Assembly: GCA_948099385.1 (NCBI GenBank)
Contig: CANUEZ040000113.1
Span: 10,924,501 to 10,988,500 of the forward strand
From: Fasciola hepatica
Taxonomy: Eukaryota > Platyhelminthes > Trematoda > Plagiorchiida > Fasciolidae
Length of the DNA stretch: 64,000 bases
Direction of reading: 5' to 3'
The number at the start of each line of letters is the position of its first letter. The stretch's first letter is position 1. Below the pieces are notes generated by a model that saw nothing but the letters and a program-made list of their open reading frames with translations, had not been told where the DNA came from and made no database searches. The position numbers were made by a program, and so were the translations under genes. This document shows, piece by piece, positions 1 through 13,399 of the stretch.

Positions 1-1524
1 CATAGAAAATAGCTTTTCTAGTGAATTCGGAAGCATCTCTGTCTAATGGACTGTCTATCCGAGTCAGACATGCCTATCCAATAAAATCACTTTAATTTAT
101 TAACGTATGCGTACTCTCAAGGGGTGAATTTTGCACTGACTTCACTAACAGCCTCCAATTTGTGAGCGGATACTCTTCATGGAAAAGTCCCTGAAAGAAT
201 CACAATTAGATTCGCTCATAGTGTTTCTGGGATAATCACTGATAACCCATAGGTAGACGAGCCAGCTGTATAAACTTCACTTATTGTAATGAGTTCTACA
301 TATCTATGTAGTAGCTCACGGAAACAGCTCACTCTTCTTGTGACAACCAGTTTCGTTGATGTGAGATAGATATGCTTGATTGAGCCACACAAATAAGCTG
401 CCAATGCTACTGTCGAAATGGTTTGATGTTATTAGTACGGATTTCAGCATTCAATCATTTTTTTAAATGTTGACGGAAACCGATCCGTTTGCATTCCCGT
501 CTGTTGAACGAATCAGCAAAGCGCAAACTTACTTCACGTACAATGATCCATTCATTCTGTTCTAATCACCAGCCATGTACAATGATCGAAACCCAAAATC
601 ACTTCACTCTGAAGTGCGAGAATTAGTGTCACCTATAACTAAATCTCAGTGGGCCGCTTCCCTGTGAACTTTAGGCTATATTGCTCCTATCCGTTGCCGT
701 GTAGATTGACAACTAATAGTCTGAAGACAATCATGTGTAATAACTGAAATCTAACCGATAAAATTGGTCGAACTATGCGTCCTGCTGTTCACTTTTTTTG
801 GCAATAACCAATTGCACTTTGATACCACATTCCATGTCATGAACAGAAATCAAATAAGTAGCAAACTGCTTCGCTGTTTGGCCTACGTGGGCGGCCCAAT
901 CCACAGCTAAAATCGGTTGATATATTTGGATTAGGTGGATTGCGCAGTGAATTTTCACCCATACTGGATGGATTCTGGTGGTTATGAAGCAATTGTATAA
1001 GTACTTTGTTTAAACGATTGATCAACTCGTTTGATGAAGAACACCAAACGTATCGGTAATTGTTGGAGATTTCCCCCTCCTCTACCTGTAAATTTGGCAT
1101 TTGAACCGTTGGCATTCAAAGTGATCCAAGCAGCTTCTTCGTCGCCTGATGAACCAAGTGTGCACATGTCACGTGCTCCGTAGAATAATCGTCTGATTAG
1201 GATGATTCTGCATCCAATAAGAATGAAATAAGTTGAATTTGGTTACTGCCTGGACCAGCTGTGCTACTTAGCTTCTACAATGAAACCGATATAGAAGCAA
1301 TGGGTTGAAGTTGGCTAGTGAATTGTTTGCTCCGATCTACTAAGATGAATTCCGGAATAAAATACCAATCAGTGAAACCAACAATAAGAAAAATAAACAA
1401 TATATCAATGGTTCATTCAGAATGAATTTGATGACATTTTTGGTCACAATCGAAGGGATAAAGTGCGCTTCGATCGCAAGCAAACACAATTGGAACTCAG
1501 TTCATCTAAGCTCTACAAGTCACG
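1..1524. other. No gene recognised
   Basis: Both strands carry stop codons in every frame at short intervals, and the open stretches (61-92 codons) show no family motif. No repeat, tRNA or element end was recognised. The segment lies upstream of a GPCR TM6-TM7 remnant, and I found no TM1-TM5 sequence of that receptor here. Confidence 0.5.
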
Positions 1525-1760
1525 TTGAATAAGTTTTCCCACAAAACATGTGATTGTGAAATGCTATCCAAACCTGTAACACCAAAAATATTTCATAAAT
1601 TCCTTAACATTTCCATTTTGTTATTCTGCTGGACTCCTTTTGTGGTGTGGTATTTCCGGTGTGGCAATCCCCATCAGAGATTCGTATTACTTTTGTCAGT
1701 AGAGCTCTTAATCCAGCCGTATGAGGTAAGTTGGAAGAACGTTACTGACACAATCTAGAT
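1525..1760 (+). pseudogene. GPCR remnant, TM6-TM7 portion
   Basis: The reading frame starting at 1525 contains FCWTPFVVWYF, the TM6 signature (CWxP) of class A receptors. It matches the corresponding ICWTPIMTHYF of the receptor exon at 43.7-44.0 kb. TM7 follows about 60 bases later but in another frame: around 1700-1735 the sequence reads RALNPAV, then a stop, then LEERY. This aligns with ACNPILYALLDKRY of the receptor at 43.7 kb, so the NPxxY motif is recognisable but its tyrosine is lost to a small deletion and frameshift. No TM1-TM5 part was found on either side. Seen directly: the motifs and the frame change. Inferred: a dead relative of the other receptor copies in this window, here on the plus strand. 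Confidence 0.6.
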
Positions 1761-2892
1761 AAAATGTTACGATATTTGCTTGAAAGTAGAAAAAGCCGTC
1801 ACGAAATAGTTCTTATCACAGCTATCTCGCATTCGAGGAAGGATATGAAGAACGATCAAAGAAGCAAAATCACTATAACAGAGTCATCAACGAAGCACAA
1901 ATCCTCTCAGATAAACCATTTACTACAATATTTTCCACACCGGAATGAGATAATAATCTCCAAAATCTGGATTGTGGGTACTATAGAATCATCTAAATTA
2001 CTCATTTCCATACTGCAGTTTGATGTGATTTACCAGGTGTATTTCATCCAATGCACAACATTCTTCTCGTTCGGTTTTCGTTGGTAACAAATAACGTGAT
2101 AGAACTGAAATAAATCCACTGATGCAACATGAGGTTCAGAAACTGCTCTACAATATTATAGAAGAATAAGAAAGAAGAGTGATGTCGGATTGGTTGAAAA
2201 AAAGGAATAATTCTGGAAAACGTAGGTTCATTTCGTCTTGAAAGCAAACTGATATCAGAAGAGTAGTTTTATTTTTCTCTCAAGCATCACACACTCCGGA
2301 GACACTAACCAAGCTGATGACCAAATCTGTTGAATGAAACTACACAAGCTGTCGCTGATCATGTGATGCGAGATGTGGAACCCATATTCACATCCAGGAA
2401 ACGTTTCTTTCTTGAAGTCAGTTGTTTGGAACAGCTAAGATATTAGTTTGCACAGTCTGTCCTGGATGCCTCAGCTGCAATCTCCCCGAAATGAACAATT
2501 CCGTCGCTGGCAGCTACTCTTCCCCTGGTGAAGTAATCTTTTGGTACACTGAGAGAAAGCTTCTTTTTCAACAAGATAGCATGCCCTCGTTGCTATTAGA
2601 CCTAGAAAATACCCACATTCTGCTTACTCTTCATTCGGTAAGACGAAATTCATCACCCACCAAAGTCTCTGTTCCTACAAAATTCCTTTTCCACTTTACC
2701 TCCGTCGTTCTCATGTGAACTCTCCCTTCAACCCTTAAATTCATTATCAATGGCACCACATGTAGTATTGTACTTCTGTTGTCCCATAGAAACTGTATCT
2801 TTAATTGACATAGGATAGCTACTCAGCTGTTGAATTCCACGGGAGAGGCAGTAAGAACAAGTGTACGAGCTTCATGACCAGGATTCTGGGCA

Positions 2893-3720
2893 ATGTCACT
2901 CTATCTTGGTCAGAAAATAGATAATACAAAGATAGGACAGTTCATTTGTCAAACATTTTTGAGTATCGCAAACAGTAGAAATTCTTATCACGGACTCGAG
3001 CCTATTTGCTGTCGGCGGATACAATCAAGCAACTCCAACACTGTTGCCGACAGTCTGAATGCTGCATTTATTCACCCAAATACGAATATCCTACCATCCA
3101 ATACCTTCTTAGTTCCTTCCGAAATGGAAAATCTTTCTTTGAAAGAAGTCTTTTGTCTCCTACAAACTTCACAAGCGACTTCCGCAGTTCGCCCAAACGG
3201 TCTACCCTCCACTCTGCACACATTTGGTGTAAGTACTCTAAAGGAAATAATGACTTCACTCATCAGCAGATTCTTTCATGCTGATGAAGTGTCTGCTTCC
3301 TGGAACCCCTTAACAGTTGTGCTAATTATTGAATATTCCACTTTTTATTTTTTCTCGGAACATACTTATCTCACCGCGATGAGTTCAGCTGCACTAAAAT
3401 TGGCTATGCGCGCTATCCGTAGCCAAATGTGTCCCTCATTTTGCCCTTGATAACCCTTATAAATTTGCATGCAAGCCTAACACGAGCACTCTGAACGTAG
3501 TACATTCAATTTGTCATTTCAGTCCTAATTGTGTGAATAGTTCTGAGAAATCCACTCGTTGAGTATTTCTCGAATATTCCCTTTGCATTTGATTCCATTC
3601 CCCGTTTCCCTCTTACTCAGAAAGCCGGAGTCATTTCCATGTCCGGTTTATCTGCCTTCTTGGTTAGAATACTACTTTCCAACAGACCTCGGGTAGAAGA
3701 ACTGCTCATTCTGCTTCGAA
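2893..3720 (+). mobile_element. CR1/Jockey-like LINE reverse transcriptase remnant
   Basis: An open frame of 185 codons (2893-3450) resembles the region just before and inside a non-LTR retrotransposon reverse transcriptase. It has ADSLNAAFIHPN, then EVFCLLQTSQATSA..PNGLPS (the usual KSPGPDGIP block) and SWNPLTVVLI (the usual DWKxAxVxPI block), followed by a degraded PISLT block. After its stop the RT continues in other frames: NPYKFACKPNTSTLN (usual GFRxxRST), then AFDSIPR at about 3590-3610 and a WL..YLSNR-like LLSNRP. The catalytic YADD block was not found. A dead LINE copy; the AFDSIPR wording is shared with the copy at 34.8-35.7 kb, which suggests the same family. Confidence 0.75.
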
Positions 3721-5754
3721 ATCGTCACCGAACATGCAGTTTATCAAAACTCCCAAGTGCAACATTTCCAAGGCATCCGACATAAGACAAGTATTGCGGA
3801 AATGCAACCTGATCATTGGGATGAATGCACAATGGCACACAAAATGTCACTCAAGTCTCTTGATCGATCTTTGCAAGATTTGTGTGGAAACATCAGACCA
3901 TTTGGGAACGTAATAATATTGCTCGTAGTAGATTTCAGGTACACATAGCCAGTAATTCTTTTATCTATACTGGCGTATAAAATAAATGTTTACCTGATCG
4001 GATGCTTTGTATCGTGCGGCATTCGATAGTACTGTGATTGTCCTCCTAGTAACCTAAAGCCATTCGAATAGAATGGTGAAATTTGTTTCAACGGGCTGCT
4101 GATTCTTTTAAACATGTTTTGAATGATTTCAGTGTGGCTACTGCAAACCAAAGGAGACTCGGCCTTGAAACATTCCTGCTGGACTACAGCTAATATGTCT
4201 CGTTCTGCGCCTTCTAGGTCAGCCAAGGTAAGGTGCCCCGGACATAATTCTGACTGACATTGACGCTTGTTCCTCAAGTAGGCCTTACGACTTCTAACCC
4301 ATGCAACTTACCTCGGTAGTTTTCCCCAACTGCTACAACCAGATGAACATTCGAGCCAGTGTTAATTTTTATAACAAAGTAGGTCACCTGACCTTTACCT
4401 TTCACGGTTCCGGTGGATTGTTGACTGGGTTTTTTTCAGCCATTCATCAGACCCTCTGTGTAGAAATATGAGACCTAAGAACGACAGAATAACCTTCAGT
4501 TTTTTACCCCTAACCTCTCTGGAGGCTATGTCGGCCGAGTTACTGTGGGATTCAACCTACCATCAATGTGAACAATAGAACAGATCTAAAATGGACGAAA
4601 GTCGATTTTCTACAAAGATTTCCAGGCGTGATACAGTATTTCGCAGTAATTGTGAGAAAATCATTGAGTTTGACCACATACCCGCAGAGATGATCGGTAG
4701 CGTCAATTTTAGCTCAGCTTGCTTGAGTAGTTTGCGGTCAGTACTACAGCAGTAAGTTCTAGTCTATGAATAGTTTACGCCTAGGGTTGAGTGACTTCCG
4801 CCGGATGAATGTTGAAACTGAAATCTGATCCCAGTTAGTTGTATACAGGTAGATCACGGCTCAGTACCAAGTCCGTGAAATATCTGAGAAGCCATGTACC
4901 TGATACTGCTTTTCTGGTCTAACTCATTCGGTGCCAAAACATCACGTGATTCGGACTGTGAAGATTTAGTGAATTTGAACCATATCGAGGAGCTTCGTTA
5001 AACTGGTTCATTCCACTTCCTATGCGTACTCACCCAATTTTATATTGTATTAACCAAACTATTCTGCTTGCCTTTCGTGCACTGTCACCACCAAATTTCA
5101 TGCTGACCATACCTTTGGCTTCCTCATCAACGTAACAATTGTTATTCAGTCATGTTGTGTCACGCCGTTCCTTTCAGTCTTGCTTCTGTGACAAGTGTCG
5201 ATTGACCCCAATCCTCGTGATTCTAATTGTTGTACTTGTCTGTTTGAGTTAGTCGCTTACGTAACCTTTTACCAGCTTCGGAATCATCCATGTCATGATC
5301 GTCTAGATTACATAACGAGGCACAAACTTTTGGAAGTAATCATCCTCCCTCCCCCCCCCCCCTTAGGCTGCCTTAGTCGTGTAAGTGACTGGACTTAGCC
5401 ATCTCTGTGATCTCGCCCTTGCTTATAACCACGTTGTTCCGCTTGTTCTCCATTCGCGCTTGTGTGAGCGCATGCCTATGAGTCAGTCATTCTCTTCTGT
5501 TCGTTGATTGGCCAAAATGCCCGCATGAATAAGGACCTACTTTGTAACCCACTTGACTCCTTCCTGTATTGTCATCTTGAACGTATCCCGTCGATTGTTG
5601 CTTGGGCGTCTTGAAGCATTTCTTGACTGTATTGATTCTGTGGTCGGTTTGCCCACTATTTGAGGTATGTTATCGCTATTGATTGACCATCTGTCCTCTG
5701 GTACACAGTAAAGCGAGCCTGTGTTCTCTGCCTTGGGACATGAGGTTTGTTTAT
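3721..5754. other. No gene recognised; C homopolymer at 5351-5362
   Basis: Only short open stretches without motifs. A run of twelve C lies at 5351-5362. Nothing here connects clearly to the LINE on the left; the BEL/Pao element on the right reads toward this segment, so part of 5.2-5.75 kb may be its unrecognisable continuation. Confidence 0.45.
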
Positions 5755-6770
5755 CTGCGAATCACTCAATCACGGGACGAAAATCTTGACCACGGACATT
5801 ACAGGACTGTAAATGTGCCGTCCAACCCAGCCATCTTTGAGTCCATTTTTCGTCAACCTTGTCGTCCAACCCTAAATTTATTTGGCATTCTTCTAGTATC
5901 AGTTGAACTGGCAACGGGACTGGAGCGGATAAACTCAGCGGGTAGTATAGAGATGCGATATAAGACAATACCACCATCCTGGATACAGCGTTTGCAAGCC
6001 TTTCGATTGGTTAATTGAAAGTGACCGTTGCATTAGTCTATTCCATATCCAGTGTTCCGTAGGTAGCCTTAGCCTTCAGATAGATATACACGTCAACATC
6101 CGGCATCTGGATTTCTGGAGCATAAGTGAATGCTTCGTCTGAGTTGCCAGGCAACTTGACCAAACGAAAGCCGTACCTCTACAGGTCTGACCACAAATTA
6201 GACACTAGGCCTCAATGGGCTTGTTCAGAATCCCGGCTGATTAGACAGTCGTCAACACAAAAACACCGCTGTAGGTAATCAGTGTCTCGGGCTGCTTGTG
6301 TCTTGGCTTGTTCGATCGACCGATTCAGGGTGTAGATATCACAACGTGGAGAAGAAGTAGCTCCAGAAAGATGTGCGACCATTTGATATACATGTGGATT
6401 ATGGGCCATATTGCCCTCAATCCACCACAGGAACCGCAGGCAGGACCGCCGCAGTTGTGGCACTCGAATCGGATGCAACATAGCCTTAGTGTCGCTTAAG
6501 GAAGGTTTAGGCGGACTAGGCTATTTTCACTTCGAGGTTTTCTTGTCTGTCTAATACAGTGAACTGAAACTCAACCACCTCAGAGTTTACCTTTGCTCTG
6601 TGAGCCATAGTGGAAACCGATAAAACGTCCAGTTGACCCATCAAGCTTAACCGTTCAACCGGATATTTGTCGACTAGTGGGTAGTCCGAACCACTCTCCA
6701 GAGACGCAAAGGTAGTAACCGATCCGAGCGGCCCAGAACCTCTAATCGGAAGAACCCCCAACGAAATAGT
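5755..6770 (-). mobile_element. BEL/Pao LTR retrotransposon pol, internally deleted (copy B)
   Basis: Read on the minus strand, 6761-6516 is an aspartic protease domain of BEL/Pao type: LESGSD at the active site, then VERLSLMGQLDVLSVSTMAH. The usual D-S/T-G triad reads E-S-G, so the catalytic Asp is replaced. Only a few codons later the frame at 6481-6212 is already in the middle of the reverse transcriptase: CLRFLWW, SGATSSPRCDIYTL and FCVDDCLIS (the YVDD catalytic box, with C for Y). The linker and N-terminal RT (about 1 kb in copy A at 13.4-16.1 kb) are missing. At 5977-5762 comes the BEL-specific block IASLYYPLSLSAPV (usual IASIYDPLGLxAPV) followed by a degraded WDD block. Frames change between blocks and stops occur. 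Dead, deleted copy. Confidence 0.8.
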
Positions 6771-8689
6771 TTACTCTTCAACAGATGTAGCAAAACAACG
6801 GATAGCCTCTGCTTTTGGTTCAGCCAAACAGTGTTCCGCTGCAGAGCAACGGTGAAGCAAAGCACATCTCGTGACACTAAATGACCCACGGGATCGGCAA
6901 ACTTTCATTTCGTGACTTGGCTTTAGGAACAAATGGCACAGTTGACGTCAGTTGACGAAGGCCAATTTCTCTTTGAAATCCAGTGGTATAACATTCCACA
7001 TTGATCAGTGCACTGATATTCTTAAAATCCTTCTTTAGCACTGTACTTTCATTTTCACATAACTTAACTCTATTCATTATGTAACACACCTATCTGTGTA
7101 TATGACACATCCCCACATACTTGAACTTGGTTTTGGTTCACCTGACACCGTTTGCGCGCGATTGTTGCACTGGACTATGGCTCTCGATTCGGATCGTTTG
7201 GAATCACATTTGAGGTCTGTTTATGATGTGCATTTGTTGCTTTTATAATTCAGTTCCATAGAATTAGCGAATCAATCTTGCTCTGAATTAGGGATTAGTC
7301 TGTTCAAGCTACCAGTTGCTCAAATTACTATTTTTAAAACATGCGATCGATTTCTTCACACTGGAAGCACTGTCGACGCGATATAAACGAACAAGAATCC
7401 TGAGTACTAGCCGTTGCTTGGGTGTGATGCTTTGATATCTTGAAAGCAGTTCCACGATCAGGCTGTATGCGACTCTGAGTAGTGACCGAATTGGGACAGT
7501 AGGACTGGTGTACCGTAAGCACGTCAGCTCTTTCAACCACACATTCGACCTAGTCGTAAAAGGTCGACTCCCTACCAAGCCGTAGGATAGACGAGACGTA
7601 TTCAGACTACTTGAACTGCAGTGGTTGATTCTGTCGTCTTACGATGGCGTATAGTGCCCCGAAAGCGTTTAAATCGAATAGACGTCTAACTGTCGTTACT
7701 TGTTGTTACAGTTCTTCATTTCACCCGCAAATTCTATCAGTGTGACGGTGAGCTCCGACAATGATATGAGGCTGTCCGAAAGACCATGTCATAGTCCTCA
7801 TTGCTTCGTCATATCCATAGCTAGGCTCTGGGATAGCTCAGCAATCTTTGCTTCATCCCGACAGTAATGGACCAGGTGAGATAATCAGTTTTCATCATCA
7901 CCGACCATTCTGACTACTCCACTCGAAAAAAGTCGTATGAAAGCAAATATTTCAGGCGATTACCATCAAGGAGGACAAGCTCTCATTGAGGTAATGAAAC
8001 TTGTGACACAACAGGTGGGAGACATTGGCTCTCAGAACATGCACGTTTTCCTACTGAGATATCGAAGCGACTTACATATGGCCTAATTTCGGTTTCACTA
8101 GAAGTCAGAGACCGCACATTTTTCGGCCAATGGTGACTCATCGCAAGACATATATCCAGTGGATGATACACCCACAGCTTTATTGCCATCAGTTATCAAA
8201 GCCTTCTTGGCGAGCTCTTTTTACGGCAGTCGTATCTGTTAATTACATGACTGGATGACATCTTCAAGGTAGTCTGCACTTCTTGAATAACGTCCCAGAT
8301 CCGGATCTGATAAAGGACCCATTGATCTTTCCACTGTTATACGCCATGGATATTTTCGTTTCTGTTTGTAGAAGAAATTGGACCACTAATGTCAAGCCTT
8401 TTTGGTTCTCTCCCACCTCGTTTTTACAGTCTTAACCGCTTCTTAGTCTTTCTAGGTTTCTTTCACTTGAATCAGCTCACTTCGTGTCACGTCCACCTAG
8501 TAGACGCACTATCAATGGACGTCATTGATGTTGAACACGGTTCTGTAGTTAATGAAGTGAGCAAATGGAATAAATTGAAAGTGCAACTGAAATTCCCAAA
8601 GTGTACCTACAGCAATGGTTCTCGGGATAGTGTCAGGACATACAAGGAATAAATGCAGCCCGACTGACGTTATGGTAGTTCAGTTTGGA
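6771..8689. other. No gene recognised
   Basis: Upstream (minus-strand sense) of BEL/Pao copy B. At about 7345-7380 on the minus strand a short CFQCEEID stretch faintly recalls a CCHC knuckle but lacks the final His and Cys, so it is not called. No other motif was seen; frames are closed. Confidence 0.4.
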
Positions 8690-10070
8690 AAACCCATGGA
8701 AGTGATGAGTTGGCGCCCGTAGAAAATGAGATTGACGCAGAACATAACCGTGTGGATTTGTTTCAGTCTACCCTACAAGGAACTATGAGCGTGGTGATCA
8801 TCGTTGTACCAGCTGTGTGCTGTTGACCGCGATAATTGCTAGCGCTATGGCTGCCACCTAAGAGATAGCCGGATGTCAAGGTGGAGCCACAAGCCTAGCT
8901 GTTTTTCGAAAGCTGCTTTGGCTCTAAATATCCGTGAAATGACCACTAGTTATGATCATACTCCCAAGGAACTCAATGTTTTCAAAAAATTCAAGCTGAT
9001 GAACACAAAAGGTGAGTGCAGGCACAAGCTTCCGTCAACATTGCAAAGCCCCTTTGCCCTTAGAGTGCAAAGATTGTATGCCAAAAATGGATACTCCAGT
9101 TTCCAATCGACTCAGAACACGTAATGCACTATGTGCATTATCACACAGCAAGGCAAGATCACTGGTTTCTTTCAAGTCAAAACTCTTTTCTCTTGGGAGG
9201 ACTTCAACTCCACCGTTTGGAAGACCAGACATCACACTCACTTGAACATCTTTCAAAGCAAAGTTGAAGAGAAATTGGGACGTGTGCCGGAAGTGCTATG
9301 GGAAAGTCTGACACTGAAGGTTAGCTGAACTTAGATTTAAATACCCACTCAGTGTTCGAGATGCCACTGTTGATGAGGAATTATGGAACCGTCAGCTTCA
9401 CACATTGTTTCACTCACACCAAGTGGCTTCCTACAGATGACTCAAATAAGGCAGAAGAACTGCGGGCATTTCTCATGGTGGCTTCAAGTTCACTCTCGGA
9501 TGAACGTTGCGACCACAGGATCTGTCAGTTCCTACAAAGACTCGCGTCAAGTAAACTTCTCATTACAAGTCGCGTATTGTTATAGTCGGTTCGGCTCGGG
9601 ATTGACAGGTGTGTGTTGAGAAGGAGTTGGGATTCAGCATAATTGCAGGGTCGTACGGCATGATGAGACCAACCACAACTCATTAAACCAGAGGAACATA
9701 AAATATTCTTCATATGCAGCCAGTGTTGGTCGGTGTTATTGAGTGGTGCTCGAGCAATCTAATCAGCTGGAAGTTTTCAAAGACGGATAGATGAGCTGGA
9801 TCGGACGGCCTATGGCAATCTAAACGTCGTTGAAGCATGCATTTGGGGTGCCCACTGAAGCACCCGTCATTTGTGGCTGATGGCGAACTGGTAGATCTGG
9901 GTCCACTGTTGACTCGACTAGAGTAAACACCATGTGGCATACCGGCGATTAGGGGTCTAAAGTTAGCACTGGTGAGAAACAGGTGACGGGCTGAGCACAG
10001 GGACAAAAGCCGTCCTCTGTTCTCGAGGCAACCGGAATCTAACCCAAAAGGGCCTCCGAAGTGCACTTAG
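8690..10070 (-). mobile_element. RTE-type LINE, endonuclease to post-RT region, decayed
   Basis: Successive blocks appear in RTE order on the minus strand. At 10066-9850 is the end of the endonuclease: NRGRLLSLCSARHLFLTSANF, the usual ENGxRLLDFCAxNxLxLTNTxF block. At about 9610-9400 is the linker, with SLCRN...LWSQRSSESELEAT and a degraded LFxxIRxTG. At 9256-9035 is the RT catalytic region, GGVEVLP...DLKETSDLALLCDNA, where the usual EYADDIALLCD has lost the YADD aspartates. At about 8990-8860 is FLGSMIITSGHFTDI then LWLHLDIRLSLRW, the post-RT YLGSxIxxxG block and LW block. Stops and frame changes are frequent. Seen: the ordered blocks. Known: RTE LINEs share this architecture. Dead copy. Confidence 0.78.
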
Positions 10071-12154
10071 ACAGTAAAGATAAAGCCCTTTTCTGGATTG
10101 TCGTTCGAGCCAAGGATTCAGATGGAATAGCATTTCCCAGAACCAAGATGAGACGAGTAAACGACTTTCTAGTTCTGACATGTTGGTGGTAACAAAAGTT
10201 GAAAAAACTTAAATATACCTGGTGAGAGAACTCCAGGGAGATTCATAGAATGCACACAACGGTTCTAAACCACCATGCTTGACCGAGAGTGGACTGAATT
10301 CAAGGAAAATCATCGGTGGGATTGACTAAAGTACAGATCGTTAGACCCGTAAAGTTAGATCATTATATGAACCCTATGGAATAAAATTTTATTGTCATGG
10401 TTTGTTGCCTTAGGGTCCGAACACGAAGCTGTCTAAGTACCGCGTTTTCTTTACATACTTACAGAAGCAATGTTGGATTTGAGCATGCAAAAATAATTTG
10501 GAGTTTGTAGATATTAAATGGGCCACTGGGTGTGCAATTTTGGCTGCATTCAACCCCAAAGAGCCGGTCGAATTATTTTGCATGGATCCCATCGGGGCTT
10601 GGAGATTCTCGGTCAGTAAAATGGACATAATACAATATAGCTTGTCATAATTCGCCTGTTGACTGATCACAAGTTCTTCAACAAACAAAGAGCGTGTGTG
10701 AACAAATAAGGCTAGATTTAAAGAAGACCCAGAATCTCACACAACCCCTGACGTGGACCATAATTCATTACCGATACCGAGGTTTAAAAACTGAAAACAG
10801 ACCTCTTGAAAGTGTCCAATATTTGTAAGAGTGGAGCATCTTAAAAAAAATCGTTTTTTGTTAGAAGAAACAAGATAGAAGCCGGACTCTGATGAGATTC
10901 CAATTATTTGTGTCATAACTTCATCCTTGTTGGAATTTGTTGGGCCTCATTGCTCGATATCTGTCGCGGACAGAAAGGGATCATATTGGAAGAGCAACAC
11001 GTGTTTGCCTTTGCTTTAGGATCCATTTCCTACCACCTGGAATAATTTTCGCTCTTGGAATAACATCACTCCCGTGAAGCTTCTCAAAGGAGCATGGCCT
11101 CATCGAATATTTTGGCTTCTATGTTAGTAAAGGAACATTTTTTCGATGGAGCGTGTGGTTTACAAACCCACTGGCATACGAAAAGATTGCTGTCAGGAAA
11201 GACAAATAAGCTCTATAAACGGATGCAAGATGCCTCACTCCACAACTCTCCTGAACTTCTAACCTGTCCATAAAAGAAATTGAATGATCTGGTGCATGTC
11301 TAATCTGTGCTGTAGTACAAAACCGATAATTATGGAAGCTGCTGCTATCGCAGTGTATTTTGAGAATTCTTCTTGATTGACATACACAGGCAAATTCATT
11401 CTGCTCCCGTGACTTTCGAGTTACCGTTAACTCATTAGCAAGATGGCGCTCTGGAGTACAGAACATTCCGGTGGTATATCTGAAAAATATGCAGATCTCT
11501 TAGTTTTGTACTGTTTTATAATGTTGCTGTGAATAAATCATGAATTAAACCGATTTCTGACCCTGCTCGTGTCATCAGTGTCCTTCAGTGCAGCCCTCAC
11601 TAACAAGGATCATTGAACTTTAGCCCCGAATGAACTGTTTGATGTGCACTCACTCAGTGACATAACTCATCAAAGATTTATGCAGTGTAAAGTGAGCTTG
11701 CGGATGATACCTCCATTCTAAAAGGAGATACGTTGGCAGTCAATAAACAACAACAACTCTAAATCCTAGGAATTTCGAGGAATATACAGCTGTTCCAGGG
11801 AGCGTCATGACGAAGTCAACTATGTTCTGGTCAGAATATAGAAATATGCATGAATATATATTGAGAGTAAGCAGTACATAAACGTTTGGACGAGTATGAA
11901 CATGAGTGGGAAGTGGAGTACCGTGCACACATACCTGATGAACGGCAACAGCTGCGAAAGCGGTCGTGTGCATCCGGGGTAATTTTGCTCATACGTTTAC
12001 ATACTACTTACCATAAATACGAGAGCTCGCACATGCAGCCTCGTTTTTGGTTGGGTTGGCAGTGGCCCAGACACGAACAGCTATTTGAAATCACACTTGT
12101 GATTCATCTGTGGACCCTTCGATCAAAAGTATCCATTCACACTGCAGACGATTC

Positions 12155-12157
<3 letters not shown>
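10071..12157. other. No gene recognised
   Basis: Open stretches up to 115 codons (minus strand, 11466-11119) lack any family motif and are within chance expectation for this composition. No LINE 5' part beyond the endonuclease of the neighbouring RTE copy could be recognised. Confidence 0.4.

Positions 12158-12233
<76 letters not shown>
12158..12233. repeat. (TA)n microsatellite, 38 units
   Basis: An uninterrupted TA run of 76 bases. It creates an artificial Tyr-Ile repeat in the plus-strand frames, which should not be taken for protein. Confidence 0.97.
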
Positions 12234-12235
<2 letters not shown>

Positions 12236-13399
12236 CTTGGTTTATGTCAATTATTCACAAAGAAGCTTGCAACACCATGGGATTTCTTTTTCATGTATCA
12301 ATTCTGGTATTTTCAAATATATGGTACTCGGTAAATGAGAGTAGCGCAGTGCGTGTGGATGTGTGTACCTGTCCGTTAACCTGACATTAGGTGTGAAACG
12401 TTTGACGACATGGTGTGATTAGACAAATATGAACAATGAATGTTTGAAATCGGAGGCTGGACAGCTTATATTTGTGTTAATTCCGTATTAAAATCAATTG
12501 TCTAAACGTCTACTTTCATGAAAGAGACCTATATAGGTACTGAAGTAGTGTTTTGTTCTGCTTGTTTTAGCATACTGTAATTAAACGAAAGAAAGTTGTC
12601 TACAACAGACTCGCCTTCAAAGGTGACCTCGAACTGAACTAAGTTCGATATTTGTTCTGTCCCGGAACTTGAACTGACTGCTATTCACTGGCTCACAACC
12701 CCATGTTAGGCAGATGCATTAATTTGTCTCCTTCCATCTTCCTTATGTTCTAAGTGTCTGTCTCCTTGCTTATCGCGTGACTTTGTTCTCGACCCTGCTT
12801 GCATGTGTTTGCTGCTCTATTTGATCTTCCTTGAAAGATATGAACATGATGGCCTGTTTGTCCACAATATGAAGTAGCCATTCATTGATGCTGGGCAGTT
12901 ATTCTTTTATAGCACATAGAGATAACCGAATTCACATTATCTGACCACTGGATCACAGTCCGGTACAAGTGCAGTTACCACATGTTCCATTTATTGAGGT
13001 CAAGTCAGTAAAGAAGATGTTTTGTGCACCAAATCCACATCCTCAGAAACAAACAAACAATAAGATACAACAACAACGAATATAAGGGGCCTTATTCAAA
13101 ATTTTCTAGCTAGGTGATAGTGGGTTTGATTTACGCCGGAGTGTGTGCATATAGATGTTAGAATTGAGAAGGTGGTGAGGAAGTGCAAATGCATTAGGAT
13201 GCGGATGAGTAGAATTTTGTAGGTGCTTTTGTCAAACGTTGCTACATTGGGAAGTGATAAGTTGAATCATATTTTGTTGGGGTATGCCACTGGAAACTCA
13301 GGCGAGCCAAATTGATCGAGAGGGGGAGGTTGGATCAATTGTCTCACGTTGAGAACCTAAGGATCCGGTGATCATTCTCCACTACTGTGGTCATCGCCT
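12234..13399. other. No gene recognised
   Basis: On the minus strand this would hold the integrase of BEL/Pao copy A, but no integrase motif was recognised, so the element is either truncated near 13.4 kb or too decayed to read. Confidence 0.4.

Noticed and set aside
7330..7540. CFQCEEIDRMF as a CCHC zinc knuckle of gag
   Set aside because: The His and last Cys are missing and no second knuckle is present.
11886..12338. 150-codon plus-strand open frame with a long Tyr-Ile repeat
   Set aside because: It is open only because the (TA)n microsatellite has no stop in that phase; the flanks show no motif.
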